From Hyaloperonospora brassicae (Eukaryota; Oomycota; Peronosporomycetes; Peronosporales; Peronosporaceae): a DNA stretch of 64,000 bases. The notes under the pieces are model-generated. The model was given only the letters and a program-made list of their open reading frames with translations, was not told where the DNA came from and searched no databases. The DNA is taken from NCBI GenBank assembly GCA_947650285.1, contig CANTFL010001475.1:558001-622000 (forward strand), read 5' to 3'. Below, piece after piece: positions 36,801 to 46,923 of the stretch. Position numbers and translations under genes: made by a program. How positions within the stretch are numbered: the first letter of the stretch is position 1; each line of letters begins with the position of its first letter.

Positions 36801-37790
36801 TTCGTACGTATGAAAGGGAAATGGTGAAAACCCGCAAACAAAGTATACCTGCGCCATCGGATACTTTTGATCCTTCATAGTATTCTCGTGGATCGCGTTA
36901 CTAAAAGAAAACCTTTACTTTAACGCATCAATCTCGATGTAACCCTACCAATCCATGTAACGATGGCGAAAGAGATTGATAATTGGATTAAAATCCAGTA
37001 GATGATCTGCATCGTGTAACTGCGATATCAAACTCGTGACACGACGACCGGCAGCAGGAGTAAAAGCGTTTAATAACTTTTTGGGCTGTGTAGTCGCATC
37101 GCAGTGACTGGGCGATTAAGTAATGCGAACCTTTATCTTGCATAGCTGGCGGATAGGTATTAATCAGCCCGATAATTTCCTTTATAATTGATAGCGCCTG
37201 CTTAACATGTATTGACTTATAAACACCGGGATAAAGTCTATGAAAGTCCATAGTAGAGAATGAGTAGTGATCAAAAGAATATGGTAACTTTCATAATTGC
37301 TAAGGGATTTTCTACCTCGGTTGAAGCCACTATTTTACATATGTACTCTACCACATCATCATAGATATTGACATCTGCAGTTTACTAGGCGACCTCGATC
37401 GTCTATATAGTAGCAAGGATTAATAGTACGCGATTGGGGCTAATATGTATCGAATACTACCATCAAAATCTACCCATGTGCAACTCAAAGCGAATTGGTA
37501 GGCGTGCATTTGGCGTCGATAATCAATAACTCACATAAAAACATTAAAAACTATCCAGCTATGTTATTACGTTTTGCTTCGGCCTATCATTTATCATCCT
37601 ATTAATATATTGCAAGAGGCGGACTGTCGATTTTTGAACCGGAAGAGTTTATCAATTTATTTACCGGTTCGGATGCTACTCGCTTTATGTGCACAATATC
37701 GATATTCACGAATGTAATAGTGAAAGCATATAGTGCCTTCACTGTTTTATCATTGACACGGAGAATACATTCATATCTTTATATATTTAT
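27896..37790. other. AT-rich gene desert
   Basis: About 9.9 kb of clearly AT-richer DNA with almost no open frames above 80 codons and no recognisable repeats, RNA genes or transposon domains, apart from the island at 34391-34756. Stop codons are dense in all frames. It may be an old, strongly decayed repeat block or a structural chromosome region. Confidence 0.6.
34391..34756 (-). pseudogene. Coding-like island inside the AT-rich desert
   Basis: This is the only GC-richer patch in the desert. The plus strand is open for 121 codons (MASNMSQTEIYSIGFAQIDS), but a minus-strand frame reads more like protein: MLIGLDQLLDCIVHNDEEKW, then ASILRSISIRIETKSIVV, ending at a TAA; other minus-strand stretches on both sides are interrupted by stops. 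It is probably a fragment of a lost gene or mobile element. The family was not recognised and the strand is uncertain. Confidence 0.35.
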
Positions 37791-38259
37791 TATTGCTTAA
37801 CATCATTAGGAAAGAAACACATCACTCTCTTTTTTCTTTTATGCTCATTAATGCTCAGTATACGACTCAGAGTCAATATAAGTTGCGACTTGACACGCAA
37901 GCACGGGGTGCACCGGCTCCACCGATGAAGGGTGTACCTATCCTCCTATTCGCAGGCAAATCTCAGGCCTCAGACGACACGCTTTTGTTTGATGGGTGCA
38001 TCAAAAACGGCACCTCAGCAGCGTGTTATCTCTCAGATCAAGTGCCGATGTGGCAGATGTGCGTCTATAACGAAAGCTTCGGTACGATTACGCCAAGCTT
38101 AAGGCCAGAGGCCAGTTGAGAACTCGCACACGCTATGCTCCAACTGTGCCGGCCGATGTGAGTGTTGGCCAAGCGGTACCCAACTACCCACCTGCCTCCA
38201 CCACTATTGGTGAGAAGCGCTCTCGGTCGAGGGATGACCCCTGCCACGACGTTCAAAAC

Positions 38260-39740
38260 ATCAATGGCGTATGGGCATTCCTTCCGAAGGGGTATCTTAA
38301 ACTCTAATGAGTTTCCCGACTCCTGGTACCCTCCGCCAATTCACCAGATACTGGTATTGACCTTGACGACGACGTCGTTTCAGGAGTCGCTCTACATGGA
38401 ACTGGCGGTTCCCTTGCTCATCAAGCAGCGTCGGAGGTGGTCGGTATACTGAAGATGGATCATGAGAAGGTGCTTCTCAAGCTGAGTGGTCTCCGTGAGA
38501 CATTGGGTAAGACCCAGAGTGCGCTTGACGCGATGCGAGTCCGTGTTCAGGGGTTAGAATTGGGCCAAGCCCGTGTTTAGGCATTGGAGTTGGGCCAAGC
38601 CCGGATGTAGGTTCAGCTTGACCTCCTGATACGGATTCAGCAACCGATGGCAAGGACAACCTACGCGGCGCAAGCGCCTCCAAGTTCACGTCGGACGGAT
38701 TCCAATACGGCTTAAGCAAGCCAACGTAGAACACGGGGTGCGTGTCCAATTTTCGCGAAAGGTTGAGCGTATACGCAAGTCCCTTCTTGGAGATGACCAC
38801 GAATGGTCCAATGAAGCGCGGACGCAACTTTGTCTTGAAGACAGCAGACAATACATTTGTAGGTATGTTTTTAGCGTTGAGTAGAACTTGGTCTCAGACT
38901 TCATAACGCTCGATACAACCTCTGCCTTTAGCATCAGCTTGTTCCTTCTGCTTGTCTTGGATATGAGCCAGCGCGCCACGCACGTATCTTAAGACATTCC
39001 ACCGCGTTGCAAGAAACTCTCTTACCTGATTTTGAACAGTAGAAGGGCTGATATCAGTAAGCCAATCGGCAACTCCTCCCCCACCAAGCCCTGAACTAGG
39101 TAGTGGTATCGTTAACGGAACGCTAGGGTATGTGAGACCGTTCATATAGAACGGTGTGTAGCAGGTGGAGGCATGCACGGTATTATTCAACGCAAACTCA
39201 ACGACAGGGAGCATCGAACTCCAACGCTTTGGCGTTTCATCGCAAACACTACGCAAGATGTCACCGATGATGCGATTCAGTCGCTCGGTTTGACCACCAG
39301 TCTGCGGGTGATCCGCTGTGGACATGTCCAAACGTGTGACGAGCACCTTAAAGATGGACTTCGAAACTTCCCAGTGAAGCGAGGATCTCTATCAGAGACA
39401 ATTGCCTCAGGCAAGCCGTGTTGTCGACACACGCGATCGATAAACAGCGTAGCTGTACCCTCGCCATCAATAGTATCTAATTCCGCCGCCAAGTGAGCTA
39501 TCTTGCTCAAACGGTCAACAAATACCACAATACCCGTATCGCCATACGAATCCTTCGGTAAACCGAACAGGAAATTCATGCTGATGGACTCCCAACACTC
39601 CTTGGGTACATGCAAACTATCCAGCGGCGCGGTCGCGTGAGGTGAGGGTTTCACCTGTTGACACGTTTCACACGTACGCACATATGTGCTCATCTATTTG
39701 TACAGTTTGGGCCACCAATAGCATTGGCTAACTGAGCCTT
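38260..39740 (-). pseudogene. Gypsy integrase and chromodomain, broken
   Basis: The HHCC region is visible near 39650-39700 (CETCQQVK), then the core with the first Asp (FVDRLSKIAHLA), the second Asp (VSDRDPRFTGKF) and the Glu region (TADHPQTGGQTERLNRIIGD). The C-terminal part continues with FKTKLRPRFIGPF and a chromodomain start (QFHVERLLKRR, QYQYLVNW) near 38340-38430. A stop occurs where the conserved LYKW is expected, and frameshifts break the core at about 39300 and the tail at about 38870 and 38480. Known role of the intact family: insertion of the cDNA, with the chromodomain steering it to chromatin. This copy cannot encode it. Confidence 0.85.
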
Positions 39741-41320
39741 AGGTCTTCTCACGACCGAGGTGACCACTCAACGCAGTATTATGTGCCTCATAGGGGATCC
39801 GATTCTTCAACTCCTCATCATGAGGGACAACAATGCGAGGGGTATTTTCAACATTCGAGCTATAGCACAACAGGTCTTTACCGATCGATTTTTTATGCAG
39901 CCTTGCACGTAATCGTGCCGACAATTCTATGTATAAGTCCTTAAACTCGTCGCTCCCAAGAGCACGTAGCAGAGATAAACAGTGTTCACCCTTGGCATAA
40001 TCCGTACAGATTAGGTCAGTGACCAACTATGACAGAGTTGTAACATGAGCGAGCTCATGGTCAGGCCTGCGTGACAACGCATCAGCCAAAGAATTCTGCT
40101 TGCCCGGGTTATACCTCACCTCGAAGTTGTATTCGGCAAAGAATGAGAGCCAACGGGCCATTCTCTGAGAGAGGTGAGGCGACTAGGTCGCAGTATGTAG
40201 TGACGCATGATATGTATCGATCAAAAAAGGCTTAGATCCAAGTAGATTAACTCTAAATTTGACGAGAGCATACTTCATTGCAAGTAGCTCTTTGTCATGA
40301 ACAGGATAGCTCTTTTCCAAAGCCTTTCGCTGTCGGGACTTTAACGCAATGACGCGTTCCCGTCAATCAGAATCTGTTTGTTACAGAGCGCTGCCTATGG
40401 CAAAGTCAGAAGCGTCACAGACGACACTTTAAGATCGATCAGGATCAGGCAAAGCCAATATTGGCGCATAAAGGAGACTCTCCTTTACTGCTTGAAAAGC
40501 ACCATGCTCGGTGCTAGTCCAGCACCATTCCACATCCTTTTTAAAAAGATTGGATAATGGCCGAGCCATGTCTGCGTAATTTGCACTGTACTTGTGTAAG
40601 TAATTGGCAAGGCCAAGCCACTTACATAAGTCCTTTTGGTTCGTTGGAACCGGGCGATCAACTATGACTTTTACATTAGCGGAATCCGCTCGAAGGTCTT
40701 GATTACCAATAAAGCATTATAAAAAGGGAATCTCTTCGGCATCAAAGATGCACTTAGACGCGTTGGCGTACAGCTTATTCGTGCGCATGCACTCGATCAC
40801 CGCTAGTAAATGGTCAATTTGATTGTCCACATCCGACCGACCGTTCATAGCACGACTATGGACAAAGATGTCATCAAAGTACGTCTTTGCATAACCTCGG
40901 TGATGTCTGAACAGTTGCGTCACAAGGCGATTGAATATAGCTGGAACATTTGAAAATTTCTGTGGCATAACAAGCCACTCCTAGAGCATACCGCTCGGAG
41001 TACTGACCGCTGTCAGCGTAATATTGCTTCCCGCATGATCAACTCGTAAAAAATACTGACTAAGTTAGCCGCACTGTACATGGTGCATCCCACCATATTG
41101 TTCTATAGAACATCTTTCCTCGGGATTGGTGTCTGAGCCGAGATGGTGGCCGCATTAAACTTATGGTGAGCATGAACAATACGCCAATTTCCGTTGGGCT
41201 TTCTGACACAAAATTTCGGTGCGGAATGAGTGGATTTGCTCTCACGTACCATTCCGGCTGCGTGCTTTGCACGAAAGAACTCATCAATGAAGTCACACTG
41301 TTCCTTTGGTAAAGCCCACT
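39741..41320 (-). pseudogene. Gypsy reverse transcriptase and RNase H, broken
   Basis: Near 41100-41290 the minus strand reads as the RT fingers (RKPNGNWRIVHA, TPIPRKDV) in shifted frames. At 40717-40968 the palm is open: FSNVPAIFNRLV and the catalytic YFDD (KTYFDDIFVHSRA). RNase H and the linker to integrase follow in pieces to about 39740 (HNTALSGHLGREKT). Multiple stops and shifts show loss of function. Confidence 0.82.
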
Positions 41321-41999
41321 GCCGTGTTACGCACTATTTATCTCCAGGAACTAAGTCAATTTTATGACGAACACCTCTATCAGGAGGTAAGGCAGACGGT
41401 GTGTCGTGACACACCACGCTATAAATTGTTTTTATCGAAGGATAAAAAGATCCAGAGGATCCATAAGGATCTCAGATCCACTACGCGCACTAAGTTCCAC
41501 CCTTGTGTCCTTAAGGACAGACTCGTCCAATAACGATGATGAGTTTAACTCAACTTAGGGTCAAATGGCCACTAAATCGTATAACTCTCCTGCTTGCGAG
41601 GCTTGGCTGGATTCGCCATCAGATATTTCATCTAGTTTAAAAAGAGCATCGAAGGACAGAAGAGTCTCTAGACTAACGTTGACATCAACATGGCCAGTCA
41701 CATCATTGACAAGTGTACATAGTGTATTATTACTATTATCACTTCGTGACTTCTTAGACGTTGGGCGCTTAAATTTTGCCACCCTACGCTGGGATTGTTT
41801 CCCTAAAGAAACCTTACGCCTCCTAGAGGCCGGGACAGTAGGGTCCCCGTGGTTGCTATTTATCTTAGCACGCTCTATACGAGAGATCATGTCTTGAGCG
41901 ACATCAAGTGGGGAGTTACGTAACTCGAATTCTTCACCCAGTGAATTTACACGCACCACATCACGCGTGCATTATGTGGTCCTTGCCCTGAATGCTTTG

Positions 42000-42720
42000 G
42001 CTTCTAGCCAACAATGTCATTACCGACATCCAGTGAGGTGCCATCTCGGCCGCCCTCACTCGGTGAAATTTCACGTGCCACCCCACTCATATCAGAGGAA
42101 TTACGTTCTTGATGTCTCGGCCCTAGGCCAACCATGTCTGCAGCATGCAGTGACTTAGTATCACAACGAGTATCACTCAACGGAGTATAACTCTCTTCAT
42201 ATACGGTAAAAGAGCTCCGCTCAATATTGATGTCATTGACATTGGAGTTAATTGACTCGGACATACCAATGTCCAGCACGTTAAAATCCTCTGTCAATGG
42301 CTCGCGCCAATAGCGCTTTTGTTACCTAGCGAAGTTAGATTCATGACTCTCCAAATCTTCGCTAGAAACATTGCGCGTGGCGCCTAAGGTCTTAGACCTC
42401 CAATCAATCCATGGCTCATGGCGTTCAAGCCAAGCCATAACTAAGATGTGATCATATCTCGAATCCAAATCGAGTACAAGACAGCGTTCAATGCTATCAA
42501 AGTCCAAAAACTTCACACCTAAGTTCAACGGAACTTTAGGCACCGTGACGCGACTACCAGTCGCTAAACAAACGGTGATCGAACCACCTTCATGCGCTTT
42601 CAGCGCTTCAGCATATCGCTGACTCTCCTCAAGGGAACGACGTCGAGCATAATTGTATGATGCCTCGGAGTCGATTAGGATCGACCAATACTTCTCAAAG
42701 CCTTTGACTTTCGCTTCGGC
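42000..42720 (-). pseudogene. Gypsy retropepsin-like protease, broken
   Basis: Minus-strand traces read LIDSEASYNYARR (where an active retropepsin has D-S/T-G-A, so the glycine is replaced by Glu), then LATGSRVTVPK and DLDSRYDHILVMAWLERHEP. The active-site change alone should inactivate it. The part below 42320 is a variable linker without motifs that I can name. Confidence 0.78.
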
Positions 42721-42796
42721 GACTAATAAGCCAGGATTGTATCCACGCTCAGTGCTGGCGGGCTAAGAGCTGAGTGGGGCTGAGCCCTGTTTCTCT

Positions 42797-43740
42797 CTAC
42801 CTCGTAGAGAAGTGACAGAACTCAGTTCTACCCCAGTAGGGCACCCCGCGCCTACTGGGTGTCGACGTTTCCCCGTGACATAATAGATGGTTAAGGCCGG
42901 GCTTTCGACTCGTGGGAGTCTGGTACTGCTTGCGTAAATGACAAGTGGGACGCAAGTGTTTAGTGCTTCCGCACATGTAACAGAGTCTCACTTACTGTTG
43001 TTGCTACGCAACTTGAAGCTCAGCTTCGTCTTCATCTTCAGCATGCCTGAGACCCATCGGTTCAGGCTTACAGTAAGCCAAGGTGCTCGCAGAGGTTGCC
43101 CTCGCAAAGCTTGGGTTGTACCCATTCCAACAAATACTGGACGACATAAAGTTGTGCTTAGCATTCTGAGCGATGCTCACCGCCTCTTCAAAAGTAGAGG
43201 GATGGACCCGAAGAACCTCGGCTCTGGCAACGCCATTGCGGAGACCTTCCATACAGACAGTCACACACACTGTCTCAGGGAGAGGGTCAGACTGCATAGC
43301 AGCCATCAGAGTTCTCAGCTCTTGGACATAGTACGTTAACTCATTCTTAACCTGACGGGTAGACATGCAGCGTGAGCGCACGCGATAAGCCTGGTTGGGC
43401 GGCGAGAAAACTCACAAAAGGTCTAACTTGAGCGAATCCCATGTGGGAAAAGCCAAGTCGACAGACGTGTTGCACGTCAGAGCCCACTCTCTAGCTCCCA
43501 TCGAGCTTAGAGATGGCCAGCGAAACTCGCTGGTGCTCAAGTGAGATAAGGCCAGATCTCATGACCATTTCAATCTCACAAATTCAGAGGGTAGGATTCT
43601 CCCCCTCCTTCCCCGAGTATTGTTTGACGTCCACTTAAAGGGGACGAGGCTTAGCCTCTTCATCTGGCATCTCCACGTAGCGTGTTGGCATAGCCGACGC
43701 TACTTGGCTTTAAACCTGCCCTAGGAGGGCTGTTTTATAC
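42797..43740 (-). pseudogene. Gypsy gag with CCHC zinc knuckle
   Basis: At 43004-43381 a minus-strand frame reads as retrotransposon gag (YYVQELRTLMAAMQSDPLPE, VCMEGLRNGVARAEV, TFEEAVSIAQNAKHNF). A CCHC knuckle follows at about 42945-42990 (CYMCGSTKHLRPTC, spacing C-x2-C-x4-H-x4-C). The N-terminal part up to 43740 is interrupted. The intact family packages element RNA into virus-like particles. Confidence 0.82.
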
Positions 43741-43939
43741 TGCATGAAGGTCTCGACTCGTGCAATTAGCACATCGGAACCTTGTGCAGCTAGAAACTCC
43801 ACATATTCAGGTCCTACGGCCGTGGTCAGCTTATCAAGCGCGACCTTCTGGGCCTCAGTAAGAGGTGTGGATTGCTCCATCCTCACCGAAGATCAGTCGT
43901 TACCGACTCAGGCGTAGATTGACTATGAGCGCTACCAAG

Positions 43940-44472
43940 TGTTGCGGAGCTACACAGCTCCTTAAGTCAGAGGAAGACTTAACGCTCAACGAGCAACTTT
44001 GGTTCTACGAACCCGAATTAAAGAGTCAGCAGCTCCGAGAGCTAAGGGTTGGTTCTACGAACCCGACTCAAAGAGCCAACAAGCTCAAATAGCTTACGGT
44101 CCCTGTTCCAGGGGGACCAAACGATTCAAAGAATCGAACGCACTAAGTACACAAGGAGTAGCTGCCTCAACAAGGCGTCGCTACCTCCTCAAACGATCCC
44201 AAGACGAATTAAAGAGGCACGTGTCTTTCGGATCGAAATGGGAACTGAACTTTATTTCTTGTTTTAACCTAAAAGAACACCTTAGAATAAAGTAATTAAC
44301 CTACTCGCTAATGTTCTAAATAAACCTCTCAAAAGATCTCGTAATCAATAGTTGACAGACATCAGTCTTCAAGGATTGATAAAGTGTTCGAATATCACTT
44401 TAAAAAGGGATCCCATCCCTTGTGTGCACCACACCTATTGTCCACTATCAGTCGACGTGTAACCCCGTTACA
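43940..44472 (-). repeat. 5' LTR of the gypsy element
   Basis: Read on the minus strand it starts TGTAACGGGG (44472-44463) and ends GCAACA at 43940. It is followed after two bases by TGGTAGCGC, a plausible tRNA primer-binding site. The length is about 533 bp. The boundary at 43940 rests only on the CA end plus this candidate site. Confidence 0.55.
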
Positions 44473-45567
44473 ATGTGGCTACTATTGCCACTTAGTGGAG
44501 CTGATAGAAGGGCCCTGTTAAGTTGTCCTGTTGTAAGTTACCGATACCTTTGCTTGGGCGTGTCATGAAGCAATTTTTCTGCGACATCGGAGTCCCACAT
44601 GAAGGACGGCAAGCCCCATTTCGTACCTCTTTGAAATGAAGGAGGGGCAATGATCGACCATGCCCGCTTCGCTAGTCCATCTTGGACTCAACCACTGGAC
44701 ACGAGGAATGCCAAGCGTGCAATATCTTGTGAAAACAATGTTCACAGCCGACTATGGTCGAGACAGAAGCAGACGAAATGTTGCGTAAGCCCTAACGATG
44801 CGGGTGAAAGTGGTCGACGTTAGCGAAATGCTGAAGCGCAGTTTAATGGGCGCAAGCGCGCAAGTATCCCACCCTTGTCGCCAACCTGTGAACGACGGAA
44901 TGTCAGGCAATTTCTCACGATATACTTGTCAAGTCCGGTGCATCGTCATTCATAACATTCGCCATTAATGATGTGGGTGGCTAGCCCGGGTACTTGGCTG
45001 AGCCGATCTATAAGTCGGACAAGCAAGAACAAGTCCATTATCATACTGCAAATTTGCCAACGATCTATCCATCCGGACAAGCCGTCACTCTGCTGCAAAT
45101 GCTTTGACTAGGTCCGTGGCATTGTCCGTGTTTGCAGGATACACATAAACTTCAGATTTCTCAAGAATGAGAGGAGGGGGGGGGGTGCTGATCGTCTCCA
45201 GTGTTTGGGACAGCATCCTTCCCTGACGGAAGTCGTCAGCAGTCGTACGCTTGCACGCAATACCCACTTTTTATTTGCTACCTACTTGTTCCATTCCTTT
45301 TCAATGTCCACTCCTGACTCGTGATTTCTAGCTCACGCTACCAAACAACTAGCGAATATACACGCAATTAGCTGCTTGCTATAAAACGTGCTGGCAATGT
45401 CACCCCCACAAGCTGCGGCTCCATGACCACTGTCAGCAGCACCCTTAGCTTCGCGGCATGTGCATAAAACGATCGAAGGAAGCACCCCGTCTATGATTCG
45501 GTCAAAACTTGTGACCACGACTCGATTAGGTTCGCTCGCTGTTTGTAGCCACTTACTTTGTTGTTCG
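44473..45567. other. Intergenic region upstream of PSF1
   Basis: About 1.1 kb. It contains a G-homopolymer near 45177-45186 and a minus-strand open stretch at 45085-45267 without an ATG. I see no supported gene. The PSF1 promoter should be at the right end. Confidence 0.35.
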
Positions 45568-46650
45568 ATGGCGCTAAACGCGAAAGGAAGGGAGCTGCTC
45601 CGAGAGCTGCAACGGAGCGACTGGCTGCCGCCGTATAATGTGCGTGCAGTGCCTATGTAAGCAGAAACGCGCTGATCATTCGTCGACAATTGATGACGAG
45701 CGTCTACGGTTTCGTCGTCACAGGACGATCTCGTGCGGCAGGTGGTGGACGAGTCACGACTGCTGCACGACGAGATTGCCAGGAAGATCATGTGCGCGTT
45801 GGATGCTGATCACGATGCAGCCAGCGTAGCGCGTGTAGAAACGACGTTCCAGTGGTTGTTCTGATCTTTCTTGGCGACATCTGTCTGTGCTCAGCGCGTA
45901 TCAGGACAACCTGGAAACGCAGCCGGCGTCCGTGCACTGCGGACTGATTGTCCATCACCAGTGTTTACTGCGCAACAAGCGCTGTTTGATTGCCTACATG
46001 TTCGTACCTGTTCATGCACTTCGTTGATTCGACGCGTGTCGCGGCTGGTGGCTGCAGCCGTTGCAGCGAGAGCTGAGACGTTTCACCAGTTCTGATCTCG
46101 TCGCTGTGTCTGCACCATAGACACCACCGCGTGGCGAAGATCCAAGCGCTGCGGTGGGAAACTGGCACGATCATCCCCGGCTCGCTCGCTCCGAAGTGCG
46201 TTGTTGGGACTGGTCAAAGTGGCAGATCGAAGCGCAGTGTATGTGATGACTGTGGTGCTGTTTGCCTGTCCAAGTTTATGTCAGCGCGAAGTACAGTTCT
46301 TCAACCAGTACGATCAGCTCGTGACGGACTACATGGCCGACTTTGAACTCGACATCTCAGCGGTACGAAGCTGCTGTGGCTTGTAGGGCAGAGCTCTGCA
46401 ATCGGAGCTCTCATGCTGAAGACCGGTGCTGATGATGGTACCGTGGCTTTGTCGTCGTGGACGTTTGTTCGTGCAGGACCTCCAGCCTCCCAAAGACTTG
46501 TACATAGAGGTGCGCGTGTTGCGTGACTGCGGCGAGGTCATGACCGAGAACGGAATGGTGAACTTGGACGCGCACTCGCATCATTTCTTACGACGCGTGG
46601 ACGTGGAGCAGCTCATCCGCCAGGGTTTGCTCGAGCAGATTAAGCGCTAA
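45568..46650 (+). CDS. PSF1: GINS complex subunit PSF1
   Basis: Six exons can be joined: 45568-45639, 45724-45825, 45905-45999, 46121-46195, 46275-46362 and 46477-46650, with introns of 84, 79, 121, 79 and 114 nt. The product is about 201 residues, close to the usual size of near 196. It starts MALNAKGRELLRELQRSDWL. Conserved PSF1 stretches follow: CLLRNKRCLIAYI, HHRVAKIQALRWETGTIIPG, FFNQYDQLVTDYM, PPKDLYIEVRVL and the C-terminal VDVEQLIRQGLLEQIKR. GINS joins CDC45 and MCM2-7 to form the replicative helicase in the nucleus. The boundary between exons 2 and 3 has weaker alternatives (donors at 45846 or 45855 with acceptor 45894). Two donors are GTGCGT. Confidence 0.85.
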
Positions 46651-46923
46651 GCCATGCGATCGATATGGAGAAGAAGGAAGAGGTGGCAATTGCTGTCATT
46701 TGGTTGTCTGCGTCACGCCCTCTCGGTCGTCATGTTGTGCGTACCCATGTGCGCCGCGTCGCTGCTTTCTACCAATCACCGAGCAGCTCATTCGACACTG
46801 CCGTTCGTTTGTCGGTCGCCAGCTGAAGCTCCACGTATTCGTCGTCCACCTGCTGACGATGAGCTGGCCACGTGTCGCGGACTGCTTGGGTTTCAGCCAA
46901 TGACGATGTAGAACGAGTGGCCC
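46651..46923. other. Intergenic spacer between PSF1 and prolyl hydroxylase
   Basis: About 270 bases between two plus-strand genes. All frames are partly open because of the high GC content, and no separate gene is supported. Confidence 0.35.

Larger units (their letters stand above)
38060..44472 (-). mobile_element. Decayed Ty3/gypsy retrotransposon (chromovirus type)
   Basis: Read on the minus strand the order is 5' LTR, gag, zinc knuckle, protease, reverse transcriptase, RNase H, integrase and chromodomain, which is the Ty3/gypsy order. All coding parts are broken by stops and frameshifts. The left (3') end is uncertain: coding traces fade near 38060 and I found no matching 3' LTR, so the copy is probably truncated there. 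Sub-regions are listed separately. Confidence 0.88.

Noticed and set aside
37793..38452. Plus-strand ORFs at 37793-38119, 38116-38307 and 38162-38452
   Set aside because: The same DNA read on the minus strand gives the gypsy chromodomain tail (QFHVERLLKRR, QYQYLVNW). The plus frames above 38260 are antisense shadows, and those below have no domain.
45085..45267. Minus-strand ORF of 60 codons with an acidic, Ala-rich end
   Set aside because: It starts at GTG only and has no ATG, no signal peptide and no neighbour that would use it.
45333..45791. Minus-strand ORF of 152 codons
   Set aside because: It is antisense to the first exons of PSF1 and is Ser/Cys/Arg-rich.
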